The notes under the pieces were generated by a model, which had not been told where the DNA came from, searched no databases, and saw only the letters and a list, made by a program, of their open reading frames with translations. DNA of 21,348 nt from Smittium mucronatum. Taxonomy: Eukaryota > Kickxellomycota > Harpellomycetes > Harpellales > Legeriomycetaceae. A program made the position numbers and the translations under genes. Position 1 is the first letter of the stretch. The number at the start of each line of letters is the position of its first letter. Location: the NCBI GenBank assembly GCA_001953115.1, contig LSSL01004062.1, positions 1-21,348 on the forward strand. The letters run 5' to 3'. This document shows, piece by piece, positions 1-11,140 of this stretch.

Positions 1-2636
1 GATTTATCTTGAATGTCATTTCCTGAATCAGTAATGTTAATTTCAGAATTATTGTTGTTCTGGTATATTGAATCTAGAATGAAATCACTAGATTCGAACC
101 TTAATATATCTCGTCTATTTTTCATCATGTTGGATATTCTGTTGCTGCTAATGCTTGAAGATGCAAACATCTTATCTAAAATCAATTCAGTTCCAATAAA
201 GACAAATGTAAAGCATGAAAAAAAGATTAAAAACGTTATCAAAAGGTTTGTCACCCAGGAGACTTCTGATATAAATTCATAAAATCCTCCATAATTATAC
301 TTGAAACCGAATTGGATATACACTAAAATGTCTGATCCACTATTTGAAAGCAAAAAGTGATTCATTCCTGCCAGAATCTCAATATGATGCTCACCAATAT
401 ACACGAGAAAGGCTGAACTTTTAGTAAGGAATTTATCAGAGTAGTTTCGAGTGATTAAATAGGAAACACAAAACACTGATGATGTAAAAATGTTTTTGAA
501 AGCGTCATAAAACAAAGAATGATGCGCTTCGTGTTTAGAAACATCCTTTGCAATAGAATAATCAAAGTTGATTGTATAGAAAATAAAGTACACAAACAGA
601 GTCAAAGCAGAAATCTTTCCAATAGTGTCCCTATTTTGAGTAATAAAAAGCGAGTTTGGATGATCAGGGTTTTCAATATAGTTGTTGTAGAGAATTCCAA
701 AGAAAACACCCAGAATTCCAGTAAAGACATAGCGGCTGATTAAAGTTCGTAAGAGTACAGGATCAATTTTTGAATTAAGTATAAAGTTTATTACTTGAAT
801 TATAGAGGCAGTTACTGGTTTAAGGACGACTATGGCAATTAAAATGAAACAAGCAATGGATATTTTAGTTAATAGGTATCTAGTACTGTTGTTTCGATGG
901 TTATTGAATTTCAATATTGATTCAGCGATAATAAAAAACGTGGTTTCCAGAAATATATATTCATATTTCATGTATGGGGTATTTGTGAAAAGAGACAACC
1001 CAAATACGAAAATGTTGAGTCTAAAAAGGTTTCTTATTATGGTATCCCATCTGAAATGATTATTTTTGTCGTTATTGGTTGAGTATTCAAATCCAGAGAC
1101 AAAGACAAGACCACAAACAATGGTTTGATAAAATATTTTAAAGCCTTCAAACCTGCTCAGACCCATATAATCTATAAGAACAACAAAAATCACCATCCAC
1201 CCTCTCCATTCCTCGAGTTGTCTATGGTTCATCATGTGGTTATTACCGATTTTTGTTTCGATAGTTAAGCAACTAGACACGGTTGTAAAAATGGAAAGCA
1301 CAAGGAACCAGTTATAATACACGCGTTTATGATTTTTTTCGAATAATGGAGTTCTGTCGTTGATAAAGCTCAAAACTAAAACTAGACCTATTATGAATAT
1401 TTGGATGAGAGTTTTTTGGTTGGGCAATATTTTTAAATTTTTGATAAACCTGGAGCTGCTAAGGAAAGCAGATTTTTCAGATTGTTGTAGGATGATCAAT
1501 GCAGGAAGAATGAGAGAGAAGATAATAAAAAGAACGACAATGAAGGGACTTGGGGGAGGGTAATCGACACAACAGTAGTACTGGTTTTTGATGGAGTCCT
1601 TCTCTATTGACGGGTTACAGACGTGGTTATGAAGAACATTCATTAGTTCAAATTCAAGCTTTTGATCATAGCGAATTCCATCGACAGTTTCTTCAGGTAC
1701 ACCTTTTGCCATATCGGCCCAAACTATGGGGAAGTTGAATTGACTTTTAATGCTTTTTAAGTACTTGTTCATATAATCTATTGCTTCATCTTGAACTGTA
1801 GTGTATTGCAAAGATGAAAGTTTTTCTTTGACGACGGGAATCACAGGAGATATATAAATTTTAGTGTTGGATTTAGATAATTTATTTGAGTCAATTTCGT
1901 AAATAGAATCTATGGTTTTTTTCCATTTTAAAATTCCGCCGTAATTAGTTTTATTTCTTAAATAAAAGTGACCAGTTCCAATAACTATAACGTTTTCAGA
2001 TTCATTAGATATTTGAAGATCTGAGCCAAAAGCTTTTAATAAGGCTTGTAAGGAGGAATTGGGGGATTTATCGGGACCAAGGATTTTTAAATCATTTAAA
2101 AAATCCCAGATTTCGGTATTGTTAATGAATGGATCGCCGAAATAGAAAGCCTTAAGATTGTCAGCCGCTAAAGAGTTGAAATTTCTATTTATTTCATATT
2201 TAAATTTGGAGGTGGCATCAGAAGGTCCTGGAGAATTATTCTTTACAAAGTTAGTTACTTTCGTTTTGAAACTGGTATACTTGTCTCTTACACTGTTGTC
2301 ACCAATGAATAGAAAGTTTTTGTTGTTGTAGCACTTTAACAAATCGTCAGAACTATAATCTTTTAAAACACAGCTATTTGGTTGCCAAAATCTACTGCCA
2401 TTTGGGCTAGGGAGCCAATGTCCATCTTTCAAAGCGGTTGTGCAGTATGAGTGATCTTTGAAAGCTACAAATAAAGAAAAAAAATGTAAGTTTGGTTATT
2501 GTTTTAAATAGAAGATATTGAAAAAACCTTTGGAAAATCTGGCAAAAGAGCTGAATATGGAAAAAAACAAAAGAACAATGCCAACTATATAAATGGATTT
2601 GAAATTCCTTAGTTTGAGTAATCGTAAAAGACCCAT
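1..2636 (-). CDS. Cas1p/CASD1-like polytopic O-acetyltransferase family protein, probably inactive; 3' end beyond window
   Basis: Exon 1 is 2636-2528 and exon 2 is 2464-1 (open to the edge), joined by a 63-nt GT-AG intron (2527-2465, phase 1), giving 857 residues so far. The ATG sits in an ACCATGG context with an in-frame stop (TGA) just upstream. Residues about 16-32 form a signal anchor. A lumenal SGNH-like domain follows, with FIGDNSVRDKY at about 89-99 and VDGIR at 297-301, then at least ten hydrophobic segments. The membrane part opens with EEWRGWM (454-460) and contains LFRLN and RYVFTG (614-619), in the order seen in human CASD1 and Cryptococcus Cas1p. Known role of the family: O-acetylation of sialic acid or capsule/cell-wall glycans in the Golgi. 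Oddity: the GDS nucleophile is Asn (N93, with Ser next to it) and the DxxH histidine is Arg (R301). Family assignment is firm; catalytic activity is doubtful. Confidence 0.88.
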
Positions 2637-4606
2637 GGTTCAAAAATTAAGAATCATTAAAGGTCTGGCCAACGAAGTGGAAATCGGACAGAGAAAATTG
2701 AGGATGGGGGCAGTAGATATCAGTCTGGAGGCCTTGTAGACGGAAATTCTAGGGATTATGGCAGGGACTGATGAAATAGGCAAATAGCTTCAATGCGAAT
2801 AGTAATATTGAGTATTGATTTTTCCCAAAAAGCTAAATATATTTCTATTTCCATTTGTGTAGCAATTTGGTTCGTCTGATGCAGCCTATAAGGCAATTAG
2901 TAGACTCTCTTACTTATTTCTTTAATTCCAATTTCTGGCATGACATTGGACTCTGAAGGTCGAGAGCCAATTATTTGACTGAAGAATAAAATCAAAAACG
3001 AATCCAATCTAATAGCATAATAATGACACCCATCTCCGTATTCTCCTTCATCCAACAAAAGTTTTGTATTCGGTAAATTCGGTTTTAATTGTGTGATTTT
3101 ATAGTCGCAGAAATAGCATCAGACATTGATTGGATCCACACTAAATATAGAACATATTTGTACTTATTCTATTGGTTGTAATTAAGCATTTTGGCACTGA
3201 ATAATTTGGTGAATCATTCTTGTGAATATAAATCTTTTGCTTAGCTTTTGCTCATTTATAGATTATGATTAACCCTTTCGAGTCCAGTGGCACAAAAAGG
3301 GCATTAAGGTTCCTATAATACAATCATAAGATTAAAAATAGCCTTTTAATTGGTATAATTTATATTATCATCGAATAGAAAATGCCGTAGGTTACGAGTC
3401 GGAATTAAACATACTCTTTCGACCCCAAAGCACTAAATTTCACAGCATTAAATGTATTTCTCTAATCGCTTCTACACTGCGGGATTTTCTTGAAAGCAAT
3501 TTGAGCTTTTATCAGCATTATTTTTTTGATTTCAAAATAGTAGGATTGAGATTTTATCTAATCTGAAGATGTATTATGTACTTTTTTAAATCTCATTTTA
3601 GTTGATCATATTGCACGATCTCGTTCTAACTATTTTACTTGGCACAAGGACTAACTAACTATATCATCCAACTAGGTCCTTCTTTCTAGTCATTGCTGTT
3701 TAACTCGTAAATATGAGATAAAGAGTTATCAAATTGTATGATCAAATGCTTTTTTATCCAGCCACATAACTATTATTTCTATATCCGGATTTGTGTTTTT
3801 AGTGGAGTTTAGAGGGATATAGCGGCCTACAAACAATGGGAAGATCCAAGGTTTGTTAAAATATTAGCAAACTGCAATACGAGAATTAGCTATCTTAGTA
3901 TAATTGTGTGATGATAGACCAACTATTAATATGTCCCTCAAATATCCCGAATTTTCAGAAAACTGGGAGGTTCTTCTCAGGACTAGACTTCTTTTTCCTG
4001 ACTAAACCATTGGCTACATATGAATATATTCATCCACAAAACCAATTATAATAGATAAACATACTTGCTCAAATTATCTTTCACGATTTTGCCAATAAAA
4101 AACTATTTTAGCGATTTAAATTACCCAAAATATTTATACATAAAAATGTTAAATTTTCAAATTTGGAAAGATTAAAAATTCAATTATAAAGTGTCCGCAG
4201 TCAAAGAGAATCTCCCAGCAACTAAGCAGTAGTTTTAAAATCACTTTATTGAATCGGATGGAAGAATCTTTACTATTGAGCTACTTTCTAAATTGAGCTT
4301 ATTATTGCCACTGGATTAGTATGTATCCGAAATATCCATGAAATAGTAAATTGGGTTAATTCACCACAAATAATTTGGCATTTTATTTTTTTCCACTTTA
4401 GAATTTTTCTGGAACCAATGCTATTGGTCCACTGGTTTCAGTAATAATCTAATAAGCTGAAATATTTAAATTCCTCAGTTTATAATCCAAACGACCTTTT
4501 TTTATACGTGGATAAAACCCAACCTCTGGATACCAAACCCTATTTGTATGATCGAAGAGACAGGGTTCTTTTCCACCTCTGTTACAGTTTTTATATAGTG
4601 CTAGCC
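2637..4606. other. Intergenic region without a supported gene
   Basis: About 2 kb between the 5' end of the Cas1p-like gene and the divergently transcribed G-patch gene, so it should hold both promoters. No long open frame, tRNA or rRNA is visible. The only gene-like signal is a pair of short plus-strand stretches with good splice sites (3836-3850 and 3959-4051), reported as a finding. A weak 6-bp inverted repeat (AAGGAC/GTCCTT) lies near 3646-3680. Confidence 0.6.
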
Positions 4607-5598
4607 ATGGAAAGTTCGAAAATGAATGAGATTTCCGAAAACATGGAGCCTTCTGATTTTTATGCTTCTTTATTTTGTGAGGTTTCAGCAAATCCTTCCA
4701 ACTTGCCTTCAGAGCCAATTATTTTGACCGGAATCTCTTCTTCTCATGTTTCTATCGATTCGAAAAGTAAAAATGTTACCGAATCCTGGGGAGATGGTTT
4801 AAATTCTCAAATATCTTACAACAATCCTGAAGGTTAGCTCCATACTTTTTTCATTATATGCACTTTATTTTTATTATATTATTTACAATTTCCAATTGGA
4901 ATTATAACCTCCTCCCCCTCATTTCTCTAGTCTCTAAATACTGTTTTGCCTGCAAACAAATTGTATTCAAACGCAATATCCAAAGCCATTTGAAAGGAAT
5001 TGGTCATATCCTTAGCGTTTCACAAAAATATAAGGATCCAATTCGATATGGTTTAGGAAAGGTACTTTTATCAACAAAACTGTTCATATTTACTAAAGTT
5101 ATCAGAGTTTTCCCACTCAGTTTTAATTTTTTTTTATTCCTCTTCACAGTTTATAAAAGGCCTATATAACTTTGGCATATTCATCCATAAATTATTTGGA
5201 AACTTTTTTTTTTAAAAAAAAAAATAGGAAAATAAAGGATATAGAATGCTGGAAATTTCTGGTTGGAAACATGGTTCAGGTCTTGGACCTAAAGGTCAAG
5301 GGATAAAATATCCTATCAAGGTTAACCGGAAAAACGATAAATTGGGAATTGGTCTGAAACCTCGCTTTTATTCTCCTTTACAATCAACAGATTCTCCTAG
5401 GTAACTTATCACTCCTCCTCTCCTCTCCTTCTAACTCACAATCTTGATATCACCCACCAGTCATACCACCTAAACTTCACACTTCTCTAAATTTTTATTA
5501 CTTTATTTCATTTCAGGTATCTTGGTAAAAAGCTCATTTGCAAACAGCAAGAAAGGGATACAGTTATTCGACGGAAACTATTTGAAATCTTGAAATGA
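4607..5598 (+). CDS. Zinc-finger and G-patch protein, GPANK1-like (203 aa, four exons)
   Basis: Exons are 4607-4832, 4931-5061, 5228-5400 and 5517-5598. The introns are GT-AG of 98, 166 and 116 nt (phases 1, 0, 2) and the joined frame is open to TGA. The ATG is the first in frame and sits in GCCATGG. Residues 1-75 are acidic/Ser-rich with no known domain. C80-x2-C83-x11-H95-x5-H101 is a C2H2-type finger. Residues about 121-165 are a G-patch (GYRMLEISGW, GLGPKGQG, LGIGLK). A Cys/His finger directly followed by a G-patch with the GLGPxGQG signature is the C-terminal half of animal GPANK1. The ankyrin repeats of the animal protein are missing and the whole is much shorter. G-patch domains commonly bind and stimulate DEAH-box RNA helicases; that role here is inference. 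It converges on the Rab3GAP gene with a 247-nt gap. Confidence 0.85.
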
Positions 5599-5845
5599 TT
5601 ATTACCCCAATTATTGTTAATGATTTTTCAAAAAGATTTTCACTCCGAATTCCATTAAATGTTTGCAAACACCCCCACACCCTTTGTCCCCAAACCTTCC
5701 AATATTATAGGATAAAAAAACGTTCTAGCCTCATAAACTTCATCTTGATTTTAAACTTCAAATGGATATTTTCTATTTCTGAAAATTTTCTATGACGCTT
5801 ACCAAAAAAAAAAAAATATTGATTGAATATAAAAAATAAATATGT

Positions 5846-8800
5846 TCATAACACAAGGCTTTCCACACTACTAGTTGTGTAAGCGAATCTGGCTCTCCCA
5901 TCTGCTTCAATCGATACGTTAAGTAATTGGAAAGGTTTTCCCAAACCGACTTTATTACTTGATGAATTTTGTTGTTTACTGCCTTCATTTTTAGCCAGAA
6001 TTTCTTTACTGAACTTTTCACTGTTTTCCTGATTGCAAAACTTGTCACATTTTAGATCCAAAAGGTTTTCTTTAGTGTGGTAATCCTCAAGACTCAAAGA
6101 ACAGCAGTCTTTTCTTATATCCAAATTCAAAAAGTCTGAGCTTATCAAATATTCCCTTCTCACTGGAGGTTTTTTTAGACCAATACCGTACTGAGATAAG
6201 CACTTGAGAATGGATTTTCTATCTTTCAAATCGACTACAGTGACCTCTGTATTTTGTAAAATTTTATCGATTATTGAATACTGCCCAGGCAACTAAATTT
6301 ATCCAAAGAATTATTGCAAATATTTTTAAATAAAGCAACTTAAAAATAATTTAAATTCCAGTTCTTCTATTGTTTCACAATTTAATAATAATAATAATAA
6401 ACTAACCTGGTGAACCATGGAAACTGCTCTCCCTAAATTTATTTCGATAGCCTTAACCTGATCTGCTATAACACTTAATATCGAAGAGCTTGGGTTTATA
6501 AAAAGAGGCTCTTGGATATAAGAATTTGTGCGATCCACGTTAGTATCTTGAGAACATCCAGACTGGTTGATGAAATCATCGTCTTCATACATCTCTTTAG
6601 CACAAGGCTTATCAAGTGGTATATTTGGCTCTTTGCTTTGAACAGATGAATTTGAGTAATACTTGGAAAAAGTAAAATTAGAGGGTTTGGTATTGCTGAG
6701 ATTGTTGAAATCCTTTGATGCAAATAGTTCAGGGGAACAATACATCTGACCAAGTTTTGACAGCTGAGAAGTTAATTCTGTTAACTTGTGAACTATCGGT
6801 TCCTTGTAAAAGCAGTCGTAAAGAACTAATGTTATTGTGGGAAATAAAGAAAGTACCAATTCATGAACACTAATTCGCTTCAAAAACAAGAGTGCCATCT
6901 TGGCTTGCTCATCAATATCAAACAATGGAGTCTGTTGATCAGCTGGTATTCTCTTCGCTTTTTTCCACAGTTTCTTCCATAAATTATCACTACCTGACAT
7001 GCGACTGCTTAAGTGATCATCATTCTCTGGTAAAGAAGTTTTATTGATTGACCCGCGACCAGTGATAGAATTTGAAATACGAATACTTTCATAAAAATTT
7101 GGATTTGGGCCTAAAGAACCAGTTTTTTGAGAGTTTTCTAAATATCTCTCACCGGAGCTACCCAGAGATCCTAGACTTGATGTACTCTGCGAATTTATAT
7201 CTGATTGCATAGCATTACAATTACACTGTGAGTCTGAACAATTGACGAAATCCTTTGGGGAATGCCACTGGACAAAGTCGTGTAGTTGAGCATCAGGGTT
7301 GGCTGCCTTAAATGCCTGCATATCGGAAAAGAGTTCCTCAGATTGAATTTCAGCTCTCAAGTCAGCCGAATTTTGGCCATCTCCTAACTCAATTAATCTA
7401 CGCTCTCTATCTGCTAGCATATCTTCGGTGTAAAGAGGATGCATTTGAGTTTTAGGGACCCATAATGAAACTGGAGGGTTAGATTTTACAATATATTTGC
7501 CATGAATGATATGCAGACGGCCACTGTGCTCAGATTTTTGAAGAGACTCGTTAAGAGTGATGTGTTTATGATTTTCTAATTTGAAGTTTCTGGAGTTAAA
7601 GTGATCTGCATTTTCAATTTTACCAGGGGACGAATAAGATAAATCTATAGGTGATCCGAACTCACATTTACCCGGATGGGATATATGGGATTTGAGATTA
7701 GTACACTTATCACATAATTTTGACTCATGAAAACTCTCGTGGAGATGTTTATTGTCTGAAGATCCGTGATTTTGATTGGAATTTTCGTCAATAACACAAA
7801 AGTCGGAAATTGCAGAATTAACACTAGATGGATTAGCATCATTATTTTGGGGTTTAGACGAGGGCTGATTGAGATGATTTTTATCTAAATAATACTGCTT
7901 GAAACTGCTATTACATAGATCAAAACTACTATCACTGGTAGATTTTGACTCAAAGCTGTTGCTACTCCATGAAAAATTATCAGGGACTTTATCGCTTAAT
8001 TGTGAAGGGATTTTAGCATTTAGATTTTCATGGAAATGTTTTATATTATTGATGTTGGAAGTGTTATACTGATTTTTCGAAGTGCGTGAAGTAGGATTAT
8101 TGAAAGAATTGGAGTTTTTGATAGAAATGGGGATATTTCTAGACTCCTGATTCCTTTTAGGAAAACTAGTTGTAAGGTTTAGGGTACCATCCAGATAAAT
8201 ATTATTGATGTTTTCGGATAAATCTCCAGGAGATTTGGAAGTTCTTTGAGGGTTTTCCTTAAACTTCATAAATTCTGCACCAAATCCGGTTGATTTGCCG
8301 TTACTTTGAAGATTGGTATTCGCAGATTCACTACTAAATATGCCTTCATTATTTGAATTAACAAAATCTGAATCGTCGTCTTGGATGTCTATAGGAGAGA
8401 AGATAGAACCGGAAGTATCTTCAGTGAAAGTACGGTGAGAGTTTATAATTTGGGGGTCTGGACTAGTTAGGTAGTAGTTTAGTAATCGCTTGTAAAGATT
8501 GTTATTAATTTCTGACTTGCTTGTTGGGATGCTGTAGGAGTTCGTAGAAACATTTTTTGCTTTGGAAATGTTTTTACGGTATATACAAAAGTTTACCATA
8601 TCAATTTTTTGCTGTAAAATATTATATTTTAAATCAATATTCTCTGGAGGTTTATAGGATTTAGAATTTACTTCATTAAAATAAGGATCGGGGATATATT
8701 CACCTACTTCCCATCTGTGAAAAAATTCATTAATGATCAATTTCCATATTGATTCTAAATAAACAAGGATGTTGAATACGCCGTTTTTTGCTGTATTGTT

Positions 8801-10429
8801 TTTAGAGCAAGAAGCGAGAATGGAAATAGATAATCTCCAAAGTAACGAATGATGCTTAAAAAATGAACCATATGGAGCTTTATTGATGATTTCGTTAATT
8901 GTAGAAAGACTCGTAATTGGGCTTTGAGTAGAGTCAGAAGAGGAAGAAAGAGAATTGTAAGAGTCAGAATGGGTGTGAACTTGATCAAATATTGACTCTA
9001 CAGAATCAAGAATATACTTTTGATTAAATTCTGGTCTATAAGGATTGCTATATTCGATGTTGGGGGAAGGGATAGTTTTAGTCATAAAGTCGGGATAGGT
9101 GATACTTAAATAAGAGCCTTCCGAGAAATTTTTATATTTTGATAAACTGGAGATGAGATCTGATAGAGTACCAAAGAGTAGAGGGGCCTCTTTGCTTGGA
9201 TCTATGAATTTTGCTGATAATTTACAACATACAGCACTTTTTAAATAAAGGAACTTTCTAGTAGAATCAAATTTTAGAAAATTTGTGCAGTCGGTACTTG
9301 GGAAATAAGCTATTAAACCCAATTGCCGAAGAGGATCATTTGTGGGACCTACAGACAAATTATTTAAGGATTTGGAAAAATCATCGTGATTGCAGTTCCA
9401 GAGAGGGTCATATTGAATTTTGACTCTAAAGTAGTATGCAGCGGTGAATTTAATGTAGAAGTTAAGACCTTGGGAGTTTATTGAAGAGGTTTGATTTTTA
9501 TGAGAAGCAAAACGTGATAAGGGATAATTTTTGGGATTGAATTTTGAATGGAGATTCTTGACTAGACCAGATATAGAGAGGAGGCTGGGAGGTATAGATA
9601 GAATTTTGACTGTTTCGTAAATCGTTATTATTCTGGAAAATCCGTAAGAATATGAAGTTTTAAGCGTAGTATTAGAGTTTGGAGAAGAAATCGAAGTTCC
9701 ATAAGTGATTTTAGATAGAATAGATTTCCTACCACTGTACAAATAATTCCAACCAATTCCAGTCGGAACAAAGGTAGGTAAAGAGCAGGAAATATTTTGG
9801 CAAGCTACATTGAGGGCAGATTGCAGGAGTCGTGAAGTATCAGTTGAGAATTCATGTTTATCGTAGTTTAGTAATTGGCGTATTTCTAAGTTTGAATTTG
9901 TAGATTTCGAATCAGAGGACGAAGATAAAGATGACCAAATACTGATCAAGTAATTTGAGGCAAACCATCTATGGAGAGGATGAAAAGCAAATAGGGAAGA
10001 GTCGGTAATTCCTTCTACCTCATCGAGAGAGTTGGTCTGAGAAATTCTATCTGTTAAGTATATTTTAGGAAAACATTGTTGAAAAAAAGCAACACTATTA
10101 TTTTGGGGTTTAAGCTCGATGTCTGTTGAAGGGAAAATATTTTCGAAAGAAGGGTGACGATGCAACAGCAATATGTATCTTTTGCCACCATAAGATACTT
10201 CTTGTGATTTAATAGACCATTTTAAGGTGGATTGGAGCTTCTCCTTTAAGGATATGCTGTCGGAGTTAATTATAGAAGTCAACGCGGATAAATCGGAAGT
10301 GGAAATCGAAAAGTCAGGTTCACCCTTATCAAGTCCCCACTCAATGAGGACATTTTCGATGCTGCTAACAAAAGATTCCCAAATAGAGGCAGTCGTGTAG
10401 TCGATGATCTCAAAGTTCTCATCATCCAT
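5846..10429 (-). CDS. Rab3 GTPase-activating protein catalytic subunit (RAB3GAP1 homologue), 1489 aa, two exons
   Basis: Exon 1 is 10429-6407 (1341 codons) and exon 2 is 6292-5846. The 114-nt intron (6406-6293, donor GTTAGT, phase 0) joins MVHQ to LPGQYSI. The N-terminus FEIIDYTTASIWESF closely follows human RAB3GAP1. Residues about 520-620 match the helical region ending QQKIDMVNFCI. Residues 970-1064 are the most conserved block (LYTEDML, FKAANPDAQ, FVQWHSPKDF). LSSRM places R1143 at the position of human R728, the arginine needed for GAP activity. Exon 2 supplies the family C-terminus (PPVRREYLI and a final SSVES-like tail), which supports the splice. The protein is about 500 residues longer than the human one, mainly through Ser/Asn-rich insertions at about 621-965 and 1065-1135. 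The family acts with RAB3GAP2 on Rab3/Rab18 in vesicle traffic and autophagy. If the intron is retained, a Leu-rich 26-residue tail replaces exon 2. Confidence 0.93.
6382..6400. repeat. AAT/TTA trinucleotide microsatellite in the Rab3GAP intron
   Basis: About six AAT units begin within 10 nt of the intron's 5' splice site (minus strand). Length change here would alter intron size, and the leucine run only if the intron is retained. Confidence 0.8.
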
Positions 10430-10741
10430 TTAAAGAAGGGCAAAATTTAATTGAAAGAGAGAATTCATTCCAAAAACCATAATTGTGGATAGAAATAAAA
10501 CTAAAAAAGGTGGTAGCCTATCAAATCCTTACAATTCACAATTAAAACTGTTAGTGAAACCAATAGAGAAACATAGAAAATGAAAATTAATATAACAGAA
10601 ACAATCAAAGAAATGGAACAAGGGTAAAAAACAAACTTTCAAGGATGGTTTATTAAAATAAACCGCGAAAAAATTGGGAGCAAGTCTCCAAAAAACTAAG
10701 TTAACAAGTTATGAAGACAAAAAAAATGGACTAGATGGTGA
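10430..10741. other. Gap between tandem uS10 and Rab3GAP genes
   Basis: 312 bases holding the 3' end of the uS10 transcript and the promoter/leader of the Rab3GAP gene. Apart from the short palindrome annotated separately, I see no coding or RNA gene. Confidence 0.6.
10647..10664 (-). promoter_or_regulatory. Possible 3'-end (poly-A) signal of the uS10 gene inside a palindrome
   Basis: GGTTTATT-AA-AATAAACC gives 8-bp arms and contains AATAAA on both strands, about 80-95 nt past the uS10 stop codon. Its position fits a cleavage/polyadenylation signal for the minus-strand uS10 transcript. This rests only on motif and position. Confidence 0.35.
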
Positions 10742-11104
10742 TTATGCGTCAGCAATGGTGACATCGACATCGACTCCAGGTTCGATAGCAATGGAAGTGA
10801 TCTGCTTGATGATATCACTTGGGCAGTGGAGATCGACAAGACGCTTGTGAATGCGGAATTCAAAGCGATCCCAGGTCTTTGAACCTTCACCATTGGGGGT
10901 CTTACGGGTAGTGATGTTCAAGGTTCTGGTGGGAAGACGGACTGGACCCTTGACTTTGAGGTTCTTGTCCTTAGCGCGGTTAACCAAATCGCTGCATACC
11001 TTCTCAAGGCTCTTGACCTTGGTGGAAGTCAAGGTGATGCGAATGCGATGAGTCTTAACATTGGATTTTTGTTCAAATCCGACCTTTTCAGCGACGTAAG
11101 ACAT
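10742..11104 (-). CDS. RPS20: Small-subunit ribosomal protein uS10 (eukaryotic S20), 120 aa
   Basis: A single uninterrupted coding exon ending [58 protein letters not shown] and [14 protein letters not shown] align almost residue for residue with human and yeast S20, and the length is typical. uS10 is part of the 40S head. Codon use is clearly different from the neighbours: many C- or G-ending codons and higher GC, as expected for a highly expressed gene in an AT-rich genome. The start is the conserved Met, 12 nt downstream of a likely leader-intron acceptor. The mature leader would be short and A-rich (ends ATCAACAAA before ATG). Confidence 0.98.
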   Translation of the reverse strand: MSYVAEKVGFEQKSNVKTHRIRITLTSTKVKSLEKVCSDLVNRAKDKNLKVKGPVRLPTRTLNITTRKTPNGEGSKTWDRFEFRIHKRLVDLHCPSDIIKQITSIAIEPGVDVDVTIADA

Positions 11105-11116
11105 TTTGTTGATTTA

Positions 11117-11138
11117 CTAAAAGTATGGGTATTAGTAA
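11117..11138 (-). other. Probable branch point and 3' splice site of a 5'-leader intron of the uS10 gene
   Basis: On the minus strand, TACTAAT (11137-11131) is followed 12 nt later by TTTTAG (acceptor AG at 11118-11117), 12 nt before the uS10 ATG. TACTAAT is close to the fungal branch-site consensus. Candidate donors lie upstream between about 11240 and 11290 (for example GTGTAA or GTACGG), but I cannot choose one. Leader introns are common in fungal ribosomal protein genes. If present, this intron removes most of a 72-codon upstream open frame. Confidence 0.5.
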
Positions 11139-11140
11139 AA

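Noticed and set aside
86..102. GGTTCGAATC (minus strand), a match to the tRNA B box
   Set aside because: It encodes part of the Cas1p-like protein (RFESS) and no A box, acceptor stem or tRNA fold lies around it.
13..1563. Several plus-strand open frames of 67-89 codons
   Set aside because: They lie antisense to the continuous Cas1p/CASD1-like minus-strand frame, which has clear family motifs; they are shadows.
4449..4718. 89-codon minus-strand frame
   Set aside because: Antisense to exon 1 of the G-patch gene; a shadow.
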